Below, piece after piece: positions 35,701-46,437 of a stretch of 64,000 nt of DNA. The translations under genes and the position numbers were made by a program. The DNA is from Puccinia triticina (lineage: Eukaryota; Basidiomycota; Pucciniomycetes; Pucciniales; Pucciniaceae): assembly GCF_026914185.1 (NCBI RefSeq), contig NC_070571.1, forward strand, positions 3,286,001 through 3,350,000, read 5' to 3'. The notes under the pieces are model-generated. The model did no database searches and was not told the DNA's origin. It worked only from the letters and a program-made list of their open reading frames with translations. The first letter of the stretch is position 1; each line of letters starts with the position of its first letter.

Positions 35701-35883
35701 GTTGTTTCCGCGACCAATCGGCGCGTTTTGGGATTGGTCCAACTTCACTGTCACCTGATGAGCCTGGAAAACGCGCTGTGACAAAACCCTCCCCGGAACT
35801 ATTCCTTGACCTTCTTCTTCATGCTGTGATTTTTTGCAGCCATAGTGTGTGCAGAGACAAACATACAGCTGTTGGTTCACCAT
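32744..35883 (-). pseudogene. Tnp2-family (EnSpm/CACTA) transposase with two in-frame stops
   Basis: From 35883 the frame starts MVNQQLYVCLCTHYGCKK, a Cys-rich N-terminus usual for fungal Tnp2 proteins. It continues to an in-frame TGA (35428-35430), then ICCQKCFALYP, then a second in-frame TGA (35053-35055). Beyond it comes the Tnp2 core: DVWHGRIWQEF, LVFSLYLDWFSPGG, VCLNLPPSQRYRLENMFL and GIIPGPQEPKQAQINHILQP. Two positions, CSFC and SSIEVMHALVLGDLKDH, match the usual spacing. The core ORF (35049-33280) ends at an intron near 33280, and 3' exons carry on to about 32744. Both stops could have arisen by C-to-T change in CGA. A possible extra 5' exon reaches 36237. The enzyme would cut the CACCAGG ends of this element, but this copy looks dead. 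Confidence 0.85.
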
Positions 35884-37448
35884 GCCAAGGTTGCTAGAAT
35901 GGATGATGTTGAGGGTGAGAAGATCCGGGGTAACAGTAATTGCGAGTAGCCAGTGAGTGTAGTGGGGTCTGGGGTTATTGTGTACCTGAGGCTTCTGCAG
36001 TCTGTCGGTCACCGCCTGGAATTGGCTTTGACAAGGATGATTGCGGAATATTTGAGGGAGTTTGATCTTTGAGAACTTGGGGCAGCAAGCCCCTTTCCGA
36101 TAACTTCCACCAACCAGCGGGGCAATGCTGCTGCGGAATCCCACAGATTCCCTCAGAAGAGAGCATTCATCCAGTTCACTCACAATCAGGATCAACATCA
36201 CGCTGTCACACGCATCAGGTGGCAACATGAGACTCATTCAGGCAAGTCTGCAGTGGTGTTGCAGATCACTATTCATCAAAATCACCGTAACAGAACATAA
36301 GGAGTGGGGAGTGCCAGCAGACAAATCTGCCCCGCTCTAGTTGACCCACACAGCCTCCCCTAATATTTCCAGTACCTACAGAAACATTTCCATCATCGTC
36401 CAACTATCCACACTTCATCACATCATGAACAACCAAGTTTGTTTTACTCCAGTTCAACTGCAAAGATCAGCAAAACTTTGTGGACATGGAAATGGATTGT
36501 GTTGCAAATGAACCAAATGAACAGGTGCACAACGAGAAAAATTAGAACCTTGCCTTCAAGTTTCAGGCAAAGTTGTACGCCGAAGCCTTTGACATGAAGA
36601 TTCCGCTATGGGCAGTTCCCAATGTGATCACAACTTGGAATGCCATAAGGAACCGACAGGGAAAGGGTACGTTTTGACCAAACTCCCCGCCACACATCAG
36701 CAAACTCATCCCCATTTCACTGCTGTTATAGGTCCCATCGGCGCAGTCACTAATGCAGCGGGCTACGAGCCAGTTATCCAACAGGGTACATTTGGTTCTG
36801 CACCACCTTACAACATCTAAAGAAAGTGAGTGCTTCTCTGTTTCATGGCAAGGGAGTGAGATTGTCACTGACTACCTCCATCTGTGTTCATGCACAGGTC
36901 CCACTGATAATCCCTCATTTCGCTCGAGCTTGAAACATGCTGTGTACCGCCCTTTTCTGCTAGTCAATTACAATTGCAATGTGGGGCCGAGTCGGCCATT
37001 GAAGCCGCAGTGTTACTTGAAACAACCAGATTGTACCATCTGCTCCCATTGATGTGATAGCCTGCAGGCCAACCGTGATCTGTGAAAGCCTGCCCCTATC
37101 TGTTAAACATCAGCTGTTCGTGAGCACAGCAAGAACTTGCTCCTGCGTACAAAAACGCCCCAGGGCGGCCCAAGTTCGTAGCTCACAAAGGATTTTGCGC
37201 TCATCCGCAACAACATCGGATGCTCCTCACATCTCAGCATGGTGCACGCTCCAAGATGCAGGTCACCATATGCACATTGTTCTTGTGAGGAGTCTGGCTC
37301 AGGACAAGTTGTGGGTGATGCAAAGCCACAGCAGTGACCAGTGGCTCGAAGATTCACCAGACACACCACCTGCCTGTCAGCCCAACCCCACAGCACAGGA
37401 CGGACACGTCACTGCTTTTGCTATACATCACCGGTGCTGCAAAGCTTA

Positions 37449-37486
37449 TGTCCACCGTGATGTTTGGCCGAACATCACGGTGGACA
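37449..37486. promoter_or_regulatory. 38-bp palindrome, copy 3
   Basis: TGTCCACCGTGATGTTTGG pairs with CCGAACATCACGGTGGACA with one mismatch. It lies about 345 bp upstream of the proposed start of cargo gene C. Confidence 0.75.
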
Positions 37487-37572
37487 AACGCTGCACAGCG
37501 CGACCCACTTGCAAAACCTTGAGCATGGCTACTTACAAGGGTTGGTCCGCTGCATGCCAGGCTAGCAGGTCT

Positions 37573-37610
37573 TGTCCACCGTCATGTTTGGCCGAACATC
37601 AGGGTGGACA
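37573..37610. promoter_or_regulatory. 38-bp palindrome, copy 4
   Basis: TGTCCACCGTCATGTTTGG pairs with CCGAACATCAGGGTGGACA with few mismatches. It is 124 bp from copy 3 and about 220 bp upstream of cargo gene C. Confidence 0.75.
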
Positions 37611-37830
37611 ATTCTGCAATTTTACCGCACTGCATGAAGGCCATCCCAAATATTATTGTCCCACCACCACCTTTGTCACATGTGCCACGTGGGTTGCCTT
37701 TGAACTCCACCGTCCAAGGGTCTCTCCTTTGTCTGCGGAGTGGGGCACTCCCGAATTACATCTACTTAAGGTCCTCACCCTTGCCCGATTCATCTTCCCT
37801 TCGGCCACCTCTTCTCATTCAGCACGTCCG

Positions 37831-38934
37831 ATGTCGTCGTCAAAGGCCACCTTCTTGGACGGTCGTCCGCCACACGGGGCTGCACAAATCAACAGAGTCT
37901 ACTCAACTGTCCTTCCGAACTCGCAATCCCCCTGTGCCCGGAGCCTGGCGTCATTCATCAGAACTCTCCTTGACTTGGTGACTTCCTCCAAGAGACCGGC
38001 ATCCAATCAATGGAAAATTTGTCCGGCTCCGCACAACTTCCACGTCGGCTCAAATATGCCGGATTCAATCCTTATACACCCCATAGATTCACCTCCTCCA
38101 GAAGCGCTCCTAGGGAAAACACAAACCGTGCACCTAATCTTCAGGAAAATCTTCCTTCAAGACCTGACAACTTCTCACTTCCCAGGTCATACCTTTTCTT
38201 GGGATCATCCGTGGGACGCTCGTTGGGACCAACTCTTTGCCAGTTTTGTCCTGAAGCATTGGCGGAATGCATACAAAGCCGGAGCATTCAAACTTTTCTT
38301 CATGGATCCCGTCGAGGCAAATAACACATCAATCCAACTGGGATTACTGCACCGCTGGTTCATTGGGAGACAAAACAACCTTAGATTGGGCCGATTTTCA
38401 CCCGAAAAGCAATTGCAGAAGCAGCAATCCGAAAGCAAAGCCAAAATTTGCATGCAGGTAACCATTCTCCCTCTTGCCAGTATCCAGGCATACAAGCTAA
38501 TACATGCTCATGCTCAGGTTCGGCAACACCGTCGGGAGACCCTTGCTTCACTGCCTCTCCACCCTGCTCTCCGATCAGTCTTTGACAACATCAAAGCTAC
38601 CTCCGAGACCAAAACCACACCCCCACACAATCTCTGCAAGGTGCCAATGTCATGGAGATCAGACCAATTCGCTGTATTTGCGGCACAGGTGGACGCCATC
38701 TACGCACAGAAAAAACTCAATACCAACGGCCGGATCTTTTTTCATGACCACATCCTTGAGTCTTGTCGAAAACCTTCCAATTCATGCCCATCAGACAGCT
38801 TCAAAGATGTGCCAAGGAATATGCCCGTCAACTGTTACTCTCCTCAATATCTGACTACGCTTTTGAATTCACAAAGAGAACTCCTTAATACACAAGAGCC
38901 GGTAGAATGGCCAAACCTGGTCACGCTGGGCTGA
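37831..38934 (+). CDS. Cargo gene C, unknown function
   Basis: Single open frame of 367 codons from MSSSKATFLDGRPPHG to the TGA at 38932-38934. I chose this ATG because the 259 codons upstream in the same frame are low in coding character and cover two palindromes. The start follows a TTAAGG element by about 65 bp. Visible segments are TFSWDHPWDARWDQLFASFV, a helical KHWRNAYKAGAFKLFF, a Gln/Lys-rich stretch, and WRSDQFAVFAAQVDAIY. The C-terminal part has several Cys (ESCRKPSNSCPSDSF). No known domain recognised. It lies head to head with nothing and tail to tail with the SNF2 gene, about 180 bp apart. The frame is undamaged, which contrasts with the transposase. Confidence 0.55.
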   Translation: MSSSKATFLDGRPPHGAAQINRVYSTVLPNSQSPCARSLASFIRTLLDLVTSSKRPASNQWKICPAPHNFHVGSNMPDSILIHPIDSPPPEALLGKTQTVHLIFRKIFLQDLTTSHFPGHTFSWDHPWDARWDQLFASFVLKHWRNAYKAGAFKLFFMDPVEANNTSIQLGLLHRWFIGRQNNLRLGRFSPEKQLQKQQSESKAKICMQVTILPLASIQAYKLIHAHAQVRQHRRETLASLPLHPALRSVFDNIKATSETKTTPPHNLCKVPMSWRSDQFAVFAAQVDAIYAQKKLNTNGRIFFHDHILESCRKPSNSCPSDSFKDVPRNMPVNCYSPQYLTTLLNSQRELLNTQEPVEWPNLVTLG

Positions 38935-39345
38935 AGGTCAACAGTCTTGTAGGTAACATCCTCTCAACCCAGCATTTTTGTCATAAGAAGCTGAGCACAT
39001 TCATATTCCTCGTTTCCTTGTTTTGGTACGCTCAGCCTGCGGTATTGATATAGTTAGAATCACGATGAGTTAAGATGATCACAGAATTAAGAGACTTGCT
39101 TACAACGCCAATTCTTATTTCCGTCTCTGCACTTGATAAATATTCATCTCAAGACTTCCTTGTATGTAGTACCGATAGACCCAGACTGGTTTTGCTTGAC
39201 CCAAGCGGTACAGCCAATCAATGGCTTGAAATTCATTCGCTGGATTCCAGCTGGGTTCCTGTATTGCCATCAGTAATGTCAGTCAGTTCACTGGAGTCCT
39301 GGCAAAACAGATGGGTGAGCGCTTGCCATCAGATACACATTCTGG

Positions 39346-42300
39346 CAACGAAGGGTAGTTACGTTACTCTACGTTATCCGACGTTTTTGGGTAACATAAC
39401 TACCTGCGTTACGGGAGGGTGCCCGTTGCGTTAGTATTAAAGGGTCATTTGGACGCTACCTGGGTAGCGTAACGGAGTCCAATTAATATTTTGCTCCAGA
39501 GGGAGATAAAGTAACTGCGATATCGAGCTGTAACGCAGATAACGTGTTGGAAGGCATGTATTACCCCTTGCGTAGCCAAAAATGTTTTTTTTTTTCTGTA
39601 TGGCTGGCTTGGTGGCTTGCCTGACCACCTTGAACACCCCTGTCTGGTCCAATTTTGCCTCCTTCGCCTGAACCAACCAACGTACAGTTACCATCTTCGC
39701 CATGGATCCAACAAATCAACAGCCAGCGGAAGAAGCTGATCTCGATGGTGCACAGAGTGACCAGTCCCAGCTGCGTCGGTCCAGACGTGCCTCCTCGGCA
39801 TCAATCAGGCCTAATATGATCCCCACGCCGTCAGACAGTCGAGTCAGGGCCAGCAAATCACAATCTAAGAGGCCACCAGCACCTTTGTCGGAATCAGGGG
39901 ATGCAATTCCGACTAGTAAAACATCTCAGAACCACCCAAAGAAGCCGGCAAAGAAGCCTCGTCAAGCGGTATCTTCCGCGGCCAGTGCCGCAAAGAAGGG
40001 AAATCCAAAGAAGACACCAAAAAGAAAGAAAAATAATACTGTTGCAGACCAAACAGTAAGACATTTTAACCTTGTAGATGTCAATTTAAATTTTCCTGGT
40101 GTTGGAATTGACACAGGCATGATGCTCTTCTTCTGTGTCAATTGGATGATTAAAAAAAGAGAGATCAAGCTTCTGGCCCGGATAGTATTACTAATGCGGA
40201 TGAAGATTATGATTACGACCAAGACTCGGACAGCGGCTCCATGGAAATTCAACCTAGAGAGCCAAAAAAGAAGCCGGAAACGTTTGCCGAGGTGCTTGAC
40301 TATTTCCATCAAGCCAGGCGAGGAGGAAAAGGGTGGAGATCCCTTGAGTTACACATGTCGATGGTGTCATAAGACTTACCAAGGACACGGCTCAACCGAT
40401 GGAAATCTGATGACCCACCGTGATGGATACAATCAAGCTGGACGAAACGCCAACGGCTGCCCCCGTTGTAACAATGCCAAGGCTGCCGGAGTGAATTTGC
40501 CGCCCTCAATTGCTGAGAGGAGATTGATCGATGCCAAGCAAACTCCGATGAGCCAGTTTCTTCAAAAGCCAAAGCCAATCTTTCAGAACCGTGTCTTGAA
40601 CCAAATAATCATGATCTGGAAAGTAAGAATGGCGTTGGCGTGGAACCGGATTCAAGACGCTTATCTTCGTGCGGCGTTTCTATACGCAAACCCCAAAGCA
40701 CTACTCTATGGTAAACGGTGGTCGGCTGATGAGTCTAAGAAGCTTTATTCAATGCTCAAGACCACGGTTTTTGATGATTTGAAGGTTTGATTTTTCCATT
40801 ATGTACACTACCTCTCAGTTAAAGTGCTCATCTGTGATTTTTCTTTCTCAATTGAACAGAAAATTGACACCAAATTTACCCTAATACACAATGTTTGGAC
40901 AACAAAGGGAAATAGGTTTGCCTTCATTGGCGCTGCAGTGGCTTATGTCGACTCGAACTGGGACTACATTGTCCGACATCTGGCCCTTAAAATGATCCCT
41001 TGGAAGCACTTCGGGCATCTCCTAGCCCGTCCGATCACCGCTCTCCTTAAGAAAGGAGGTCTCTACAAGAAAATGCTGGCTCAGACGACGGATTCTGGCT
41101 CTAATAACAATACGATGGCCAGCACGATGTATCAACTACTCCAAGATACTAGCCCCGCTGAGCAATCCAAAAATGTGTGGGACCCAGCCAGCATGCACAT
41201 CCGATGCTTCTGCCATAAGCTCGCATTGATTGTGAATGCTGGCTTGGATGCTTTGTCGCTTAAGACTTTGCCTCCTGGGAAGGCCAAGGAAGCAGTCCTT
41301 GGCTTCTTTCCTGTGCTCGGAAAGGTTCTCGAGGAAGAAGAGACTGAATCTCTTGAAGTGGCTCCGGAAGTTGAACTCGCCCCCGGTATGAAGACCAATT
41401 TAGTTGTGCTTGAAGTTGAACCAGACGATGCTGAGGACAATTGGCAAAGTGACTACGGTAATGCCGACGAGACTTCCGATGATGATTCTTCTGCTGCTAC
41501 TGTTAATCATCCTCAAGGCAATCATTCCAACAAATCCGCTGCGGCCACTTCTAGTAAACACCAACATGCTAAGACCACAAAACTGAAGGAACTCATCACC
41601 AAGCTCGATGTTGTGATCAAGCAAATAACTCGATCAGCGGCCCAGCGGGCCAATTTTGATTGAGTGGCCAAAGAACTGAATGTGAAGGTTGCGCCGTTGA
41701 TTGCCGGATACGGCATACGTTGGAACATTAAGTATCACAGCCACCGGAAAGCACTCGATGCGCGGGAAGTTATCGACCACTTGCTTAAGGAAGACCAGGG
41801 ACAAAACGCGCCAGGTCACTTCGATGATGTTTTTTTTGTACCTTGCGACTGGAATGAGATTGAAAATCTCAACCGCAAGCTAGAGGTGTGTCCCCATTTC
41901 CTCCAATCACATCAACACTGCATCTGAACTAACCTTCTTTGCGGTTTTTTTTCAGGTTTTTGTTAACCTCACCTCGCAGATGGAAGGCAACCAACCAACT
42001 GGTGCCCATGTACTCCCAAAGTACTTGGAGCTCAAGGAACAGCTTTCCGAAAAGCTGTATCGCGCCAAGGAGCAGGATACTCTGTATCCAATGTATCATG
42101 CCATGCTCCCAAAAGTCCAGAAATACCTGGACGAAGCCATGAACTGCGAGACGCTGGTCCTTGCAACAATCTTGCATCCCTGCTTCCGGATGCATATATT
42201 TGAGCTGGGATTTGGAGCCAACAGTCTCGAGGTTGCTGACTGCCTTAAGCTTCTCAACCGACGGTTCCAACCCTACAAGGATCAGCAAAAGGACAAGACT

Positions 42301-43004
42301 CAGCCCGCTCAAGATTCCAAAGTCGTCGAGATTGATAGGCCAACCACCGCAGAGCCTCTGTCAATCATGGCGCGCCTAGCTTCGAAGGTGGCAAAAAAGC
42401 CAACCGCGCATGAAGACAAAGTCAAGGCGTTCTTGAACGCCGAAATCTCCTTCAAGCAGAATGCCATCAACCATAAATCCACCCCACTAACGTGGTGGAA
42501 GACAAATACCAATACTTATCCTGCCCTCTCCCAGATGGCTCGAGCTTATCTGAGAGCATCTGGGAGCTCGTGCGCTGTTGAACGCCTCTTCTCAGCGGCA
42601 GCGGACGTATGTACTAGCAGCCGTGGGCGCTTGCTCCCGTCGACCATGTCACACTCCGTGAGTAGCATGATGTGGCTTCGGGAGGAGGTGCCTCTTACTG
42701 GGGAGTTTGAGGCGGCGGGTTTGGCATTGCAATCGTTGGCGCCCTCCCCCAAAAAATAGTAGTCTCCCTCCCCTTGTAGTAGCCGTTATCCGTAACGAAA
42801 AATCAATTTTTTTCATGATAACGTAGTTCTATTTGGAAAAAATCATTGCCACACATGAGTAAAGTAACGTGCCCCTCCAAAAAACAAGAACAAACCCGTG
42901 TTGCCGTAACTATTACACGTTACGCGTAACGCGTAGATAACAATGAAAATTCCGTTACGTTTCCGTTATCTACGTGTTACGCGTAGCGTAACTACCCTTC
43001 GTTG
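39346..43004 (+). mobile_element. hAT transposon hAT-2 (3.66 kb)
   Basis: Left end CAACGAAGGGTAGTTACG and complement of the right end are identical over these 18 bases. The 7-bp ATTCTGG is present on both sides (39339-39345 and 43005-43011). Subterminal DNA contains many GTTACGCGTAAC-type motifs. It carries its own transposase and interrupts the SNF2 gene, whose frame is exact without it. hAT duplications are normally 8 bp; here the eighth base does not match. Confidence 0.9.
39702..42759 (+). pseudogene. hAT-2 transposase, nearly intact
   Basis: The start is ATG 39702 (MDPTNQQPAEEADLDG). A Lys/Ser-rich N-terminus is followed by an intron with a GTAAGA donor near 40052 and an acidic segment (DEDYDYDQDSDSGS). 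A BED-type zinc finger YTCRWCHKTYQ with His and Cys partners follows (about 40350-40470), in a frame one base off from the acidic segment, so there is a frameshift near 40335. After LNQIIMIWK an intron (40788-40858) leads to HNVWTTKGNRFAFIG, TTDSGSNNNTMA, CFCHKLALI and LIAGYGIRWNIKY. One in-frame TGA at 41661-41663 interrupts this. An intron (about 41887-41956) is followed by LATILHPCFRMHIFELGF and the hAT C-terminal dimerisation domain RAYLRASGSSCAVERLFSAA, ending at 42759. The enzyme would excise and integrate elements with CAACG ends. The two lesions probably inactivate it. Confidence 0.85.
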
Positions 43005-44869
43005 ATTCTGGGCGCAGCGCAAATATATTCCAACTCCTGCTGCCTGGAGAGAACCTAGGAGAACATTACAATTGCCATTGCTTCGGAACTGGGTGAGGTT
43101 GTCATCACGTTGTCGCACAGTCAAGTCCCCTGGAAGAGAAGTGAATCCAATGTGATGCTCCTCCAAAGCCCGTCCAATACTGCAACAGGGCATCAATCAG
43201 CAGTTGCTAGGTGAAGCGGTCAAAGCAAACCACCATCCTCACATTTCCAAAAACGCTACAAAACTTGAGAATACCACTGCTTTAGGCCTTTCAATCCCTC
43301 TCTCTCCAATCAAGAAAACCTCCAGGCTACCTATCAGGTGCACAATCTTGCCCAAATCCTGCCATTGCCACGTGGGTTGGATTGGCACCTCCGAGCGCGC
43401 AAAAATTGGGTGATTGCAGAATTGTCGTAGCATTGTCAATTGCCGGAAAAACTCAGCAGGGTCCCATCGCTCCCCAGATTCTCGCAGTCTGCCAAACGCC
43501 TGGATAAACCGTGTGTGCAAATTGCGTGAGATTTCTTCCCATGGCGAGCTCCACCGCACTACAACAGCTTTTTCGATCTTTTCAGGTAGGTTTAGGAGAA
43601 CATCCTTCGTTCTTTGCAAGCAGACAGAGTGGATTAGTCGGTTAAGACTCATGATAGCCTCCGGGGCCCCAACCCTCATTCTTGGGATGAGGCATTGTTT
43701 CCATATCAGTTCGTTATCCCACGGCGCAATCTTCAAGGTTGCAATCAAACTTTGGAGGTCGGCCAGGCAATTCTGGACCGGTGTTCCGGTTAAGCATAAG
43801 CAAAAGGAGGATTTGAGTTGCTGAATATTGAGGGTCCTGTGAGCAATGGGGTTCCTCATCAGGCTAACCTCATCATCACCAATCAGTATGGTGTAGGAGC
43901 CAGGGAAGTTTATGGAGACTATGCAACTCACTGAGCTTCGTCTAACACAATCCTGTACCAACATAGATTCAGGGACTCAATCGTCAGCTGGTTTGTATTT
44001 GCTCCTCTGCCACTGTCCCCAATCATCTCATAGGTCGTCAGCACTACCAAAGCAGATTGCAATTGCTGCCTACTGAGGCTTTTCCGACTTGTGCCGTGAA
44101 ACACATTATAAGGGATCGCGTTATCTTTGAAGTGGATCCGGATCTCATTCTCCCAGTTGGAAAGTGTTGCCAGCGGGCAAATGACCAACGTCGCTGCTGA
44201 GTGGTTAACCCAATCGGCCCATTGAAATTCCACAGCAGCGTCGGCAGTGGCTAATACAAAGGCTAGGGTTGTCAACGTCTTCCCTAACCCCATGTCATCT
44301 GCAAGAATTGATCCACGGGACTTGAACTCGTTTGGAATCTCCGGGGTCTCTTCATCCATTAAGCTGCGTATCCATGCATTGACGGGATGGAGCCACAGTG
44401 ACCATGCTTCATTGTTGGGTGACTTGTTCTTTCGCAGAAACTCAATAGCAGTCAGCTGATGGGGCTTTAACTGAGTACGGCATTGGCGAAGAGATCCTAA
44501 TAAGCCTCCGTGTGTTGCAGTTGCACTTGCTTCAGTTCCTCCGGCAACAGACTGTGGGATGTCGAAGAACAGGTGGGGGTTATAGTTCCAGATGGGTATC
44601 AGCTCCACCTGCGCAGCTGCAAAGGCCTCTTGGATACGGTTGACGTGTTCAGAATGAGCAAAGACACAACCCCACAGCTCGGGCTGGGCTCCACGGCGGA
44701 TCACTACAAACGCGCGTAACTTCATGAGATTGGGATCGGTGGGTGAGATCTCTTTGCCGGTGACTGGACTCAAACACGCTGAGATTGGCCCAAGCAGCGG
44801 ACCGAGATGTTTGCTAGCTGTGACACTCAGATCACCTATTCTTGCCTGTTGTGAGCTGTACACATGCAC

Positions 44870-46339
44870 TCAATGGCAAACCCGCTGCAGAAAGCCAACC
44901 TGCGGGGCTTGGGTGCCAGATGAGAGTGTCGGTGAGGATACGGGAGCAATGAACTGCCCGAGACAGTACAAACGATTCATGCAAAGAAACAGATGGGGTT
45001 GTTACTTCCTAGTTCAAGGATGGTTGACTCGCCCGTTCCAATACGATCGATCAAGCTGGTTGTGATAATGGTCTGGGGAACGAATTGTGATTAGTACAAT
45101 TCGGATAAAAAGGTTGCTTCCCACAATCTTCAGGCTCTTGAAGTTGGGGTGGGCTTTCTGTTTGGGTGCTTCCAAACAACCAACCATGTCAATCTTGGTG
45201 ACATATGTAGCCAACATTGTGCATTTGGTGGAGAAGGAAAAACGCTGACACACCTGAGCTTGGAGCCTACCCTTGACGGGCAGCCCAGATGTTTGGGACA
45301 TCATTCCATATTGGACAGAATGACGGGAAGAGAGACAATGTGATCCTCTCTGCGCCACAGTTTCATCAGGATGGCTGATTCAACATGGCCCAACTCCCTG
45401 GAGCAACAAACACCAGAATACCTCTAGCCTCCACAGCATCTTCTTCCTGGGCAATAGCCACGGGGTATAATGGAAAAACCAACAAATTGTGGTATAAAGA
45501 AGGACAAGTATGTGTGTGGTATTTGGCCATCCAAAGAAGCTTAGCCGGCCTGTGTAACCACAGTTGTTGGTCACCAAACCAAAGAAAATGTGAAATGTGA
45601 CACAAAAACCAGCCCTCAAGTGGCTTATGAGTCAACACCAAATCTGTGAAACTGAAATAGTTACTCAAGGCATCCAGTGTGCTGGTGTCTGGTCCAGATG
45701 TGAGAGATCAAATTCACTCAAAAAGTCATTTTATGGGGAGATGATCATACGTGTTGTCAGGGAGGGTAAAATGATGTCAAAAATCATTTGTGAGGGTTTC
45801 CGTCTACATTTGCCTGGTTGAGATGTGTTGAACTTCACATGCTGCCCATAGAGGACCTGTAGACACGGTTGAGTGCAACCTTGCTTTCCAGGTGGCCCTG
45901 GCTCAGGAAAAATCTGCATTAGCCAAGTCATCCAAATTTTGAATCAATCCACGTCATTGAGATCACTCCTGCAAATGAAATGGGGGGTATGCACTTGGAT
46001 TGGCTGTGCATCCACATGGGCTAAGCACATCAGACCTGACCTGATTCCTGCCTTTCAATTATCCCATCTGAAACACTCAGGAGACAACTGCAGACAAAAT
46101 GGTCATGTTCCACTGGACTGACCAGCTGGTAAAGGTATAGTCCACACAGCCCCAAACAAACAAACATAGACAGGAGAAACATCCATTTATGCACAGTTGA
46201 ATTCAATCATGATTTCAGACTGGTTCATCATCTACTTCATCTTCATCATTGTAATGACTTGAGCATGCACATAGATATAAGTTGTGGCTGACTGATAGGC
46301 TGACATTGGGCTGACATCAGACCATTCAACAGATAAAGT
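44870..46339. other. Right subterminal region of the 24.5-kb element, no supported gene
   Basis: Short ORFs on both strands without domain features. This stretch would include the SNF2 promoter on the minus strand. No repeat of note was found before the terminal repeat at 46340. Confidence 0.5.
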
Positions 46340-46385
46340 TACGGTTTGGCACTCTCTAGAGAGTGCCACAGATCCCCCCCTGGTT
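46340..46385 (-). repeat. Right terminal inverted repeat of the 24.5-kb element
   Basis: Mirror of the left repeat; the palindrome is at 46349-46368. The near-identity of the two ends, 24 kb apart, is the main evidence that they bound one unit. Confidence 0.88.
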
Positions 46386-46437
46386 TTCTGTTTCATTTTG
46401 AGCAAAACACCTTGTTCATACTTGATCCACATCTGAG

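Larger units (their letters stand above)
36238..37830. other. Intergenic region between the transposase and cargo gene C
   Basis: No coding region is supported. It holds two copies of the 38-bp palindrome and a CTACTTAAGG motif at about 37761 that may be the TATA-like element for cargo gene C. The plus frame is open from 37054, but this upstream part lacks coding character and includes both palindromes. Confidence 0.5.
39115..44869 (-). pseudogene. SNF2-family DEAH helicase/ATPase, split by the hAT-2 transposon
   Basis: Exons on the minus strand: 44869-43932, 43863-43243, 43179-43005 continued at 39338-39327, and 39258-39115. Without hAT-2 and one ATTCTGG these sum to 1890 bases, a 629-codon frame plus stop. 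Motif I is DDMGLGKT (191-198). The intron 43864-43931 splits motif II; splicing gives DEAH (310-313). Later motifs are CLTGTPVQN, KAVVFSSF, LGSLQAAGVGIYL and QAIDWLYRLGQ, where the usual Arg after Asp is Trp. The last intron (39259-39326) has GC-AG ends. SNF2 ATPases move along double-stranded DNA and remodel chromatin or protein-DNA complexes. No RING or HIRAN domain is certain. Its place in a transposon suggests cargo, perhaps acting on chromatin at donor or target sites. The hAT insertion lies before motif VI and should abolish function. Confidence 0.85.
21920..46385. mobile_element. 24.5-kb Tnp2/EnSpm (CACTA superfamily) element with cargo genes
   Basis: Left end CACCAGGGGGGGATCTGTGG and the complement of the right end AACCAGGGGGGGATCTGTGG differ only at the first base. 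Both continue through the 20-bp palindrome GGCACTCTCTAGAGAGTGCC to AAACCGTA, giving a 46-bp inverted repeat. A 3-bp TTC lies on each side (21917-21919 and 46386-46388), as expected for this superfamily. Inside are a Tnp2 transposase, an SNF2 helicase, three genes of unknown function and four 38-bp palindromes. It is inserted in the 5' region of hAT-1. The size comes partly from the hAT-2 insertion (3.7 kb). The left TIR family resembles the element at 1-1775, which has a similar palindrome next to CACCAGGGG. Confidence 0.82.

Noticed and set aside
37054..37830. N-terminal extension of cargo gene C by 259 codons
   Set aside because: The frame is open by chance: it spans two palindromes, lacks coding character, and a TATA-like motif and good ATG follow at 37761 and 37831.
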